A stretch of 5,428 bases of DNA from an uncultured Rikenella sp. (GTDB taxonomy: Bacteria > Bacteroidota > Bacteroidia > Bacteroidales > Rikenellaceae), in contig CAJTNK010000119.1 of the NCBI GenBank assembly GCA_910577885.1, positions 1-5,428 on the forward strand. The letters run 5' to 3'. Position numbers and translations under genes: made by a program. Shown piece by piece: positions 1 to 5,405 of the stretch. The notes beneath the pieces were generated by a model. The model was not told where the DNA came from and did no database searches. It saw only the letters and a list, made by a program, of their open reading frames with translations. The number at the start of each line of letters is the position of its first letter. Position 1 is the stretch's first letter.

Positions 1-16
1 GCGCTTAAGGCCGACA

Positions 17-53
17 CGGCCCGGTTCGAGTGCCGAGCGGCACCCCGGGGCCG
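17..53. other. GC-rich two-tier stem-loop upstream of the FAD oxidoreductase gene
   Basis: Bases 17-24 (CGGCCCGG) pair with 45-53 (CCGGGGCCG, with G50 bulged), giving eight pairs. Inside lies a second stem, GTGCC (30-34) with GGCAC (39-43) around a 4-base loop. No T-tract follows directly, only GGTATGTTTA, so it is not a textbook intrinsic terminator. It ends 32 bases before the ATG at 86. It could be the terminator of a gene that ends outside the window, a leader structure, or GC-rich coding sequence: frame 2 is open from base 2 to a TAA at 62-64. The pairing is directly visible; the role is unknown. Confidence 0.4.
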
Positions 54-85
54 GGTATGTTTAACCAGAAATTTAGCCAATCTTT

Positions 86-1723
86 ATGCCACAGACTGTC
101 GAGATCACATTGACACCGGAGGCTGCGTCCGATGAGGCCGTTTATACGGCCGCGGCGATGCAGGCTGCGGGGGTCGGAGAGGAGCAGGTGGCTTTTTGCC
201 GGGTCGTTCGTCGGTCGATCGACGCGCGGCGGCATACGAGCGGGATTCGTGGGGTGCGGGTGAATTTGGCCGTGGAGCTGTGGCTCGACGACGAGGGACG
301 GCCCGAGCCGGTGCGGTTCGAGTGGGGGGATGTGGCGAATGTGCCGGGGTCGAGAGAGGTTGTCGTGGTGGGGGCTGGGCCGGCGGGTCTGTTTGCCGCG
401 CTGGAGCTGATCGAACGGGGCTGTCGGCCGATCATCTTGGAGCGGGGGAAGGATGTTTCGGCGAGGAAGGCCGATATTGCGGCCGTTCAGCGGAACGAGC
501 GAGTCGACCCGGATTCGAACTATGCTTTCGGCGAGGGCGGGGCGGGGACCTACTCGGACGGGAAACTGTATACGCGGTCGAAGAAGCGCGGGAATTTCCG
601 GAAGACGTTGGAGATTCTGCATTTTCACGGTGCCGATGAGTCGATTCTGTATGATGCTCATCCGCACATCGGTACGGATCGGTTGCCGCGGGTGATTGCG
701 TCGATGCGGGAGACGATTCTCAAGGCCGGCGGCGTTATCCGGTTCAACAGCCGCGTCACCGACCTGCTTTTGTCCCCGGATAAAAGCCGTCTCAGCGGTG
801 TCGAGACCCAGGACGGCACTCGGATCGAGGCCCGGGCGGTGATTCTGGCGACGGGCCATTCGGCCCGGGATATCTACGAGCTGCTTTACGAGAAAGGGAT
901 TCGGATCGAGTCGAAACCTTTTGCGATGGGGGTGCGGGTCGAGCATCGACAGGAGCTGATCGACCGGATACAGTACAAGACGGTCGATCCGGCTTTGCCG
1001 GCGGCTTCGTATTCGCTGGTGGCGCAGGTCCCTTCCGGGCTCCGGGGGACTCAGGCGCAGAAGACCAGAGGGGTCTATAGTTTCTGTATGTGTCCGGGCG
1101 GGTTTATCGTACCGGCGCTGACCGAGGCCGGAGAGTGCGTGGTGAACGGGATGTCGCCTTCGGGGCGGAACAACGTGTTTGCCAATTCGGGGATTGTGAC
1201 GCAGGTGTTGGAGGAGGATTATGCCGATCTGGTCCCTCATTTCGGTCCGTTGGCGGGGATGCGCTTCCAACAGCAGGTCGAGAAGATGGGGTATGCTCAG
1301 GGAGGTGGGGCGCAGGTGGCTCCGGCCCAGCGGCTCGACTCCTTTGTGGGCGGGTTTCGGTGTGGCGAGACGCTCCCCACGTCGTACCATCCGGGGGTAA
1401 CGGCCAGCGATATGGATCGGTGGCTGCCTCGGTTCATCGGCCAGGCGCTGCGGGCCGGTTTCCGGGAGTTCGACCGGCGGATGCGCGGTTTTGTGACGGC
1501 CGATGCGCAGGTGATCGGGATCGAGTCGCGGACATCGTCGCCGGTTCGGGTGCCGCGCTGCCGGGCGACGGGCGAAGAGAGTGTGCCGTATATGCACCCG
1601 CAGGTGGCCGGTCTCTTTCCTGCCGGCGAGGGGGCGGGCTATGCCGGGGGGATCGTGTCGGCGGCGGTCGATGGGGCGGCGGTGGCCCGGGCGGTGGCGG
1701 AGTTCATCGGGGCGAAAAACTGA
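86..1723 (+). CDS. FAD-dependent oxidoreductase/dehydrogenase, COG2509-like
   Basis: This 545-residue protein is a predicted cytoplasmic flavoprotein of the COG2509 'FAD-dependent dehydrogenase' family, whose substrate is not established. Residues 1-88 form the family's N-terminal domain, with RRSIDAR at 42-48. A Rossmann dinucleotide-binding fold follows: GAGPAG at 96-101 with E119 ending the second strand, the position that binds the ribose of FAD. FGEGGAGTYSDGKL (148-161) and ATGHSARD (255-262) are further flavoprotein signatures. YSFCMCPGG (331-339) carries a CxC pair. PAGEGAGYAGGI (512-523) is the C-terminal FAD-contact segment. The length is full for the family, with no break. An in-frame TAG at 74-76 makes ATG 86 the first possible start; there is no Shine-Dalgarno, and the leader is A/T-leaning as in Bacteroidota. 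aroA follows after 29 bases, so the two probably share a transcript. Family assignment is confident, the reaction unknown. Confidence 0.93.
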   Translation: MPQTVEITLTPEAASDEAVYTAAAMQAAGVGEEQVAFCRVVRRSIDARRHTSGIRGVRVNLAVELWLDDEGRPEPVRFEWGDVANVPGSREVVVVGAGPAGLFAALELIERGCRPIILERGKDVSARKADIAAVQRNERVDPDSNYAFGEGGAGTYSDGKLYTRSKKRGNFRKTLEILHFHGADESILYDAHPHIGTDRLPRVIASMRETILKAGGVIRFNSRVTDLLLSPDKSRLSGVETQDGTRIEARAVILATGHSARDIYELLYEKGIRIESKPFAMGVRVEHRQELIDRIQYKTVDPALPAASYSLVAQVPSGLRGTQAQKTRGVYSFCMCPGGFIVPALTEAGECVVNGMSPSGRNNVFANSGIVTQVLEEDYADLVPHFGPLAGMRFQQQVEKMGYAQGGGAQVAPAQRLDSFVGGFRCGETLPTSYHPGVTASDMDRWLPRFIGQALRAGFREFDRRMRGFVTADAQVIGIESRTSSPVRVPRCRATGEESVPYMHPQVAGLFPAGEGAGYAGGIVSAAVDGAAVARAVAEFIGAKN

Positions 1724-1752
1724 AAAACGGGTTAACGAACACACGGAAACGG

Positions 1753-3069
1753 ATGAAAGAGACGGTATATCCATCGGCGGTGGGGGGGCGGATTTCGGCT
1801 CCGGCATCGAAGAGCTATGCGCAACGGGCGTTGGCGGCGGCTTTGTTGGTCCCGGCGGCTGAGAATCCGATCGGGTGGAGCGAACTGAGGAACATGGGGC
1901 TGTGCAACGATACGTCGGCGGCGCTGGAGGTGGTGCGGGGGCTGGGGGCCAAGGTGCGGTATGGTGACGGGCATCGGGTCTACTATGTCGAGGGCGGTTT
2001 TCTGCGCACCGTGCCGGACGGATTGAGCGTCGGTGAGTCGGGTTTGTCGGCGCGTCTGTTCACGCCGATCGCGGCACAGAGTCCGGTGCCGGTGAGGATC
2101 GTCGGCGAGGGTTCGCTCCTTCGGCGACCGGTGGCGGCGGCGATGGCCGAGCCGCTCGTTGCTCTCGGTGCGCGGTTCGAGTATGCGGAGGGAGGCTTTC
2201 TGCCGGTGACCGTGAGCGGGCCTTTGCAGGGTGGGTCGGTGGAGGTCGACGGGTCGCTCAGTTCGCAGTTCATCACGGGCTTGTTGATGGCTTTGCCGCT
2301 GTCGGCGCAGGATACGCGTTTGGCGGTGCGGAATCCGAAGAGCGTGCCTTACCTGGCCATGACGTTGGAGGTGTTGCGGGCCTTCGGGATCTCGGTGAAG
2401 GCGGCCGCGGATTACACGGAATTCGTCGTTCCGGGGCGGCAACAATACCGGCCCACGAACTACGCCATCGAGGGGGATTGGAGCGGCGCTTCGTGTCTGC
2501 TGGTGGCCGGGGCGGTGGCTTCGGAGGGGGACGGAGTGGCGGTGGCGAACCTCAATCCGCGGTCGTTGCAGGCGGACCGGGCGATCGTCGATGCCTTGAA
2601 ACGGGCCGGAGCACGGGTGACGTTCGGCAGCGGTCATCTCCTGACGGTGGGACGCGCCGAGGAGCGGTTGAGGGGCTTCGAATTCGATGCCACGGACTGC
2701 CCGGACCTTTTCCCGGCCTTGGCGGCCTTGGCGGCCTTCTGTGAGGGCGTCACGGTGTTGCGAGGGACCACCCGCCTGACACACAAAGAGAGCGACCGGG
2801 CTGCGACGATCGCGGCCGAATTCTCCAAACTCGGAGTCTCCATCGACCTCTCGCAAGAGGATAGGATGGTGATCCGGGGACTTTCGACGCCGGACGACGG
2901 CCTCACGGTGCGCGACGCCTCGCTCGACAGCCACAACGACCACCGGATCGCCATGGCAACGGCCGTTGCGTCGCTCCGCGCGGATCGGCCGGTGACCATC
3001 TCCAACGCGCAGGCGGTCGACAAATCCTACCCCCAATTCTGGAACGACCTCAAACAATTATACTATTAA
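1753..3069 (+). CDS. aroA: 3-phosphoshikimate 1-carboxyvinyltransferase (EPSP synthase)
   Basis: This 438-residue cytoplasmic enzyme joins shikimate-3-phosphate and phosphoenolpyruvate to give EPSP and phosphate, on the way to chorismate. Both domains are complete. PASKSYAQRAL (17-27) carries substrate-binding K20, S21 and R25. GESGLSAR (94-101) takes the place of the usual GNAGT-type PEP loop, with G97 and R101 kept. R124 follows, and SSQ (170-172) is the shikimate-phosphate triad. EGDWSGAS is at 240-247. D318 in DCPDLFP is the expected catalytic Asp, KESDR (345-349) a PEP-site motif, NDHRIAM (395-401) another, and K424 in KSYP the C-terminal lysine. No key residue is missing. ATG 1753 was chosen because the conserved N-terminus begins right after it; the frame is open far upstream but only inside the preceding gene. 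It starts 29 bases after that gene's stop. Coding-strand G excess disappears after about 2740, and a 9-base in-frame tandem repeat lies at 2714-2738. Confidence 0.97.
   Translation: MKETVYPSAVGGRISAPASKSYAQRALAAALLVPAAENPIGWSELRNMGLCNDTSAALEVVRGLGAKVRYGDGHRVYYVEGGFLRTVPDGLSVGESGLSARLFTPIAAQSPVPVRIVGEGSLLRRPVAAAMAEPLVALGARFEYAEGGFLPVTVSGPLQGGSVEVDGSLSSQFITGLLMALPLSAQDTRLAVRNPKSVPYLAMTLEVLRAFGISVKAAADYTEFVVPGRQQYRPTNYAIEGDWSGASCLLVAGAVASEGDGVAVANLNPRSLQADRAIVDALKRAGARVTFGSGHLLTVGRAEERLRGFEFDATDCPDLFPALAALAAFCEGVTVLRGTTRLTHKESDRAATIAAEFSKLGVSIDLSQEDRMVIRGLSTPDDGLTVRDASLDSHNDHRIAMATAVASLRADRPVTISNAQAVDKSYPQFWNDLKQLYY
2714..2738 (+). repeat. 9-base in-frame tandem repeat within aroA
   Basis: The unit CGGCCTTGG occurs twice in full (2714-2731), followed by the partial copy CGGCCTT (2732-2738). 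It encodes the Ala/Leu-rich run ALAALAAF (residues 322-329) just after catalytic D318. Because the unit is a multiple of three, copy-number slippage would preserve the reading frame. An Ala/Leu-rich helix is plausible at this place in the family, so the repeat may be simple codon coincidence. Confidence 0.6.
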
Positions 3070-3109
3070 CCGTACTTTTAATTTGCAACCGTTCTTAGCG
3101 CAATGGGAG

Positions 3110-3220
3110 GGTACTGTACCTTTTCTGAAGAACCGAGTAGCGTACCGAGCGCAGAGACCGCTTGCGGGCTATGCCGAGGTAGCACGAGGAAACCGAAGGT
3201 AAAAGGTACCCAAAAGACTT
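3110..3220 (-). repeat. Left arm of the inverted-repeat element
   Basis: On the - strand this arm reads AAGTCTTTTGGGTACC at its inner edge (3220 downward). TTTCCTC (3192-3186) and CTCGGCATAGC (3178-3168) follow, separated by seven bases, then the perfect small hairpin CCGC-AA-GCGG (3167-3158) and TCGGTTCTTCAGAAAAGG (3136-3119). The outer end is the palindrome GGTAC-A-GTACC (3120-3110). An internal complement, GTACCTTTT (3115-3123) with AAAAGGTAC (3201-3209), would let the arm fold on itself. Confidence 0.55.
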
Positions 3221-3226
3221 CCGAGC

Positions 3227-3243
3227 GCATCCCTTTGGGATGC
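3227..3243 (+). terminator. Perfect 7-bp hairpin, possible weak terminator downstream of aroA
   Basis: GCATCCC (3227-3233) and GGGATGC (3237-3243) are perfect complements around a TTT loop, and TTT follows at 3244-3246. The stem is compact, but the following T run is only three bases long, so termination is uncertain. It lies 157 bases after the aroA stop, inside the composite element. Confidence 0.3.
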
Positions 3244-3266
3244 TTTGGCCGTGTCAGCCCGGTCTT

Positions 3267-3338
3267 TGGGTGGGGACGTTTGGCGGGGGCGCGATTAGGC
3301 TGTAATTACCTTACGCGCCTCGCCGAACGCCCCACCCA
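3267..3338. repeat. Long central hairpin, about 25 pairs, 20-base loop
   Basis: Base-by-base pairing: T3267 with A3338; GGGTGGGG (3268-3275) with CCCCACCC (3330-3337); A3276 bulged; CGTTTGGCG (3277-3285) with CGCCGAACG (3321-3329), including one T-G wobble; G3286 bulged; then 3287-3293 with 3314-3320, including one wobble. The loop (3294-3313) contains the palindrome GTAATTAC (3302-3309). It is far too regular for chance and is the symmetry centre of the composite element. A folded transcript or cruciform is possible; the function is unknown. Confidence 0.75.
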
Positions 3339-3384
3339 TGCTCCTGAGGATTGCGGAGCCTAAGGCGTAGCGTATGCTATCTGA

Positions 3385-3504
3385 AAGTTTTTTTGGTTCT
3401 TGCTAACTGCGCTGCGCTTGTTTTCCTCCTCGCCGCTCGGCATAGCGTGCGAGCCCGCTCTGCTCTCGCTGGCAGCGTCGGTTGTTCACAAAAAGAACAG
3501 TTCT
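3385..3504 (+). repeat. Right arm of the inverted-repeat element
   Basis: On the + strand this arm has AAGTTTTTTTGG at its inner edge (3385-3396), with a seven-T run (3388-3394). TTTCCTC (3422-3428), seven bases and CTCGGCATAGC (3436-3446) follow, then TCGGTTGTTCACAAAAAGA (3478-3496). The outer palindrome is AGAAC-A-GTTCT (3494-3504). It is about ten bases longer than the left arm between the inner edge and TTTCCTC, where GCGCTGCGC sits (3410-3418). The arm ends 37 bases before the transporter ATG and could therefore affect that gene's expression; no clear promoter was found. Confidence 0.55.
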
Positions 3505-3541
3505 ATCCCGTAGCCAAAGAAGGGGTTTCAAAATAAACATA

Positions 3542-4447
3542 ATGGGACAGGAGCATAATCATAGTGGTCATCATCACAGTCATGCGGCGACCGGGAATAT
3601 TGCGGTAGCGTTTTTCGTGAATTTGGGTTTTGCGTTGGTCGAGTTGGTGGGTGGTTTGTGGACCAATAGTATCGCGATTTTGTCGGACGCTTTTCATGAT
3701 TTCGGGGACAGTTTGTCGCTGGCCGTTGCGTGGCGTTTGCAGAAGGTGTCCGAACGGGGGGCCGATGCGAACTACACCTACGGTTACCGGCGGTTTGCAT
3801 TGCTCGGGGCATTGTTTATATCGGCCGTGTTGTTGGTCGGTTCGGGGTTCATCATCCGGGCTTGCATAGGGCGGATCATGGCGCCGCAGGAGACCGATGC
3901 CGGGGGGATGTTGGGGTTGGCTGTGTTCGGGGTGTTGGTCAACGGGTTTGCGGCTTGGCGGCTCAAACGGGGCGGGTCGCTCAGCGAACGGGCCGTGATG
4001 TTGCATATGATGGAGGATGTTTTGGGGTGGTTGGCGGTGTTGGCGGTGAGCGTGGTGATGTTGTTCGTGGATGTGCCGATACTGGATCCGCTGTTGTCGA
4101 TCTGTATTTCGGGGTGGGTGTTGTGGAACGTCTATCGGAATCTGCGTGAGACCTTTCGGGTGTTGTTGCAGCACGCGCCGAAGGGGATCGATGCCGAGCG
4201 GCTCGAACGGGCGATCGTTGCGGTGGATGGGGTGGAGTCGATCCACGATTTGCATCTGTGGAGTTTGGACGGCGAGCAGCATATCAGCACCCTGCATGCG
4301 GTGGTTGCGTCGGGGCTGGGGGTGGACGAGCAGCGGCGCATCAAACAGTCGATCCGGGGGATTTGCCGCGAGTTTGGCATAGGACATGCTACGATCGAGT
4401 TGGAGACGGTGGGCGAGTGTTGCGACCTGGCCGACTGCTCGGAATGA
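3542..4447 (+). CDS. Cation diffusion facilitator (CDF) family metal exporter, Zn-type
   Basis: This 301-residue inner-membrane protein resembles CzcD/ZitB-type CDF transporters, which export Zn2+ or related metals in exchange for protons. The cytoplasmic N-terminus is histidine-rich (H5, H7, H10-H12, H14). Six hydrophobic segments fit TM1 at about 18-39, TM2 43-64, TM3 85-105, TM4 121-139, TM5 153-176 and TM6 180-198. The transport site is HxxxD twice: H52/D56 in SDAFHDFGDS and H155/D159 in HMMEDVLGW, the HD-HD form usual for zinc. The C-terminal domain (about 205-290) has IHDLHLWSLDGEQH (234-247), H252 and H282, as in metal-regulated CDF dimers. The tail is cysteine-bearing (C293, C294, C299). 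ATG 3542 was chosen because it opens directly into the His stretch; the in-frame ATG at 3482 would add 20 Arg/Lys-rich residues encoded by the repeat element. The hydrolase starts 16 bases after the stop. Leucine is TTG in 26 of 38 cases, unlike the next gene. Cd2+ or Co2+ are possible additional substrates. Confidence 0.93.
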   Translation: MGQEHNHSGHHHSHAATGNIAVAFFVNLGFALVELVGGLWTNSIAILSDAFHDFGDSLSLAVAWRLQKVSERGADANYTYGYRRFALLGALFISAVLLVGSGFIIRACIGRIMAPQETDAGGMLGLAVFGVLVNGFAAWRLKRGGSLSERAVMLHMMEDVLGWLAVLAVSVVMLFVDVPILDPLLSICISGWVLWNVYRNLRETFRVLLQHAPKGIDAERLERAIVAVDGVESIHDLHLWSLDGEQHISTLHAVVASGLGVDEQRRIKQSIRGICREFGIGHATIELETVGECCDLADCSE

Positions 4448-4463
4448 TGAACTGCGACGCGCT

Positions 4464-5405
4464 ATGGGATTTACTTATACGACGCTGCCTTTTCCGGACG
4501 ATTACGACGGTCCGGTAGTGGCTACGCTGATTCGGGCTTCGCTGCCTCCGCAGGGGCGTGACACGGGGTGCGGGGTGCTGTATGTGCACGGCTATGTCGA
4601 CTACTTTTTTCAGACCCACCTGGCGGAGGCTTTCGTGGCACGGGGCTACCGGTTTTATGCCGTGGAGCTGCGGAAGTACGGTCGGTCGCTGCTCGAGGGG
4701 CAGCATCCGAATTTTGCGCGCTCCATGACGGAGTATTATCCGGAGCTGACGGAGAGTGTTCGGCGGATCGTGGCGGAGGGGGCTTCGGAGGTGGTGTTGC
4801 TGGGCCATTCGACGGGGGGACTGCTGGCGGCTCTGTATGCCGACGACGCGCCGGACGAGGTGCGGCGGGTGATGCGGTGCGTGGTGCTGAACAGCCCGTT
4901 TTTGGAGTTCAACGCGTCGTGGTGGGAGCGGCGGGTGGCTATTCCGTTGGCTGCTGCGGTGAGCGTCGTGTTTCCGTTCGCTCACAAGCGGAACGAGTTG
5001 TCACCGCTCTATGCGCAGAGTGTCCATCGGGATTATCGCGGGGAGTGGGAGTTCGACACGCGGATGAAGCCGATCGAGGGGATTCCGCTCTATTTTTCGT
5101 GGCTGCGGGCGGTGCGGAACGGCCAACGGAGGATCCGGCGGGGGCTGCATATCGACGTTCCGGTGTTGGTGATGAGCTCGGACCGCTCGTGGAACGGGAC
5201 GGTGTGGGACGAGGCGTTGATGTCCTCGGATTCGGTCCTGAATGTGGCGGACATCCGGCGGTATGCACCGCGTTTGGGTCCGGAAGTGACCTATGTGGCG
5301 GTGGAGCGGGGGATGCACGACCTTTTTCTTTCGGCGCGCGAGGTTCGGGACGAGGCGTTCGGGGTGATGTTCGATTGGCTGGAGCGGATGCTGCCGAGGG
5401 TCTGA
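4464..5405 (+). CDS. Alpha/beta hydrolase, serine aminopeptidase S33 / Hydrolase_4 type
   Basis: This 313-residue protein has no evident signal peptide, so it is probably cytoplasmic. It looks like a carboxylic-ester or lysophospholipase-type alpha/beta hydrolase. VLYVHGYVDYF (38-48) holds the HG oxyanion-hole segment. LLGHSTGG (112-119) is the nucleophile elbow with S116. GMHDLF (283-288) supplies the catalytic His, H285. The acid is either D240 (in VMSSDRS) or D256 (in SSDSVLNV); the second fits the conserved spacing before IRRYAPRLG better, but this is not settled. A lid lies at about 145-230. ATG 4464 was chosen because the longer frame back to 4386 would overlap the transporter and add 26 residues unlike the family. 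The 16-base gap and shared strand suggest co-transcription with the CDF gene. Family membership is clear; the substrate is unknown, and metal-related function is only guilt by association. Confidence 0.88.
   Translation: MGFTYTTLPFPDDYDGPVVATLIRASLPPQGRDTGCGVLYVHGYVDYFFQTHLAEAFVARGYRFYAVELRKYGRSLLEGQHPNFARSMTEYYPELTESVRRIVAEGASEVVLLGHSTGGLLAALYADDAPDEVRRVMRCVVLNSPFLEFNASWWERRVAIPLAAAVSVVFPFAHKRNELSPLYAQSVHRDYRGEWEFDTRMKPIEGIPLYFSWLRAVRNGQRRIRRGLHIDVPVLVMSSDRSWNGTVWDEALMSSDSVLNVADIRRYAPRLGPEVTYVAVERGMHDLFLSAREVRDEAFGVMFDWLERMLPRV

Larger units (their letters stand above)
3110..3504. repeat. Composite intergenic element: inverted arms around a long central hairpin
   Basis: The aroA-transporter gap (3070-3541) has no credible gene. 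Most of it is one symmetric structure: a left arm (3110-3220, read on the - strand), a middle with several hairpins, and a right arm (3385-3504, read on the + strand). Read in the same sense, both arms show AAGT-(C/T)-TTTT(T)GG at the inner edge, then TTTCCTC, exactly seven bases, CTCGGCATAGC, later TCGGTT-N-TTCA-N-AAAA, and finally an 11-base palindrome at the outer edge. No transposase or long ORF with a recognisable domain lies inside. It may be a non-autonomous mobile element, a REP/BIME-like intergenic repeat, or a structured RNA or terminator. From memory, such GC-rich intergenic sequences look typical of Bacteroidales genomes, but no genome-wide search was possible. Bases 3070-3109 and 3505-3541 show nothing firm. 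Confidence 0.6.

Noticed and set aside
20..50. Possible tRNA 3' end because of a GGTTCGAG T-loop-like string
   Set aside because: The flanking bases do not form a T-arm stem, and no acceptor or anticodon arm fits.
56..63. TATGTTTA as a Bacteroidota -7 promoter element (TAnnTTTG)
   Set aside because: One mismatch, and no TTTG-like -33 element at the proper distance; too weak to call.
5..1807. 600-codon open frame on the - strand antisense to the oxidoreductase gene
   Set aside because: Its product is Arg/Pro/His-rich with no recognisable domain. It arises from the GC-rich codon pattern of the real gene opposite, whose motifs are intact.
1732..3057. 441-codon - strand open frame opposite aroA
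   Set aside because: Same artefact: low-complexity Arg/His/Pro composition, while every EPSP synthase motif is on the + strand.
3078..3085. TTAATTTG as a -7-like promoter element after aroA
   Set aside because: One mismatch and no matching -33 element; it is also more than 450 bases from the next start.
3103..3363. 86-codon + strand open frame inside the intergenic element
   Set aside because: It runs through the left arm and the long hairpin. Its residues simply translate the repeat, and no domain is recognised. It may be annotated as a hypothetical protein elsewhere, but the DNA structure explains the sequence better.
3110..3504. CRISPR array or complete insertion sequence
   Set aside because: There are only two diverged inverted copies, no direct repeats with regular spacers, and no transposase.
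3351..3536. 61-codon + strand open frame before the CDF gene, with a hydrophobic stretch
   Set aside because: The hydrophobic part (LVLANCAALVFLLAARH) comes from translating the right repeat arm, and the frame overlaps no other signal. A small membrane protein cannot be fully excluded, but nothing supports one.
3482..3541. 20-residue N-terminal extension of the CDF protein from the ATG at 3482
   Set aside because: The extension is encoded by the palindrome and leader, is Arg/Lys-rich, and precedes a natural CDF start (Met followed by a His-rich stretch).
3503..4387. 294-codon - strand open frame opposite the CDF gene
   Set aside because: His/Pro/Gln-rich antisense shadow of a clear CDF transporter.
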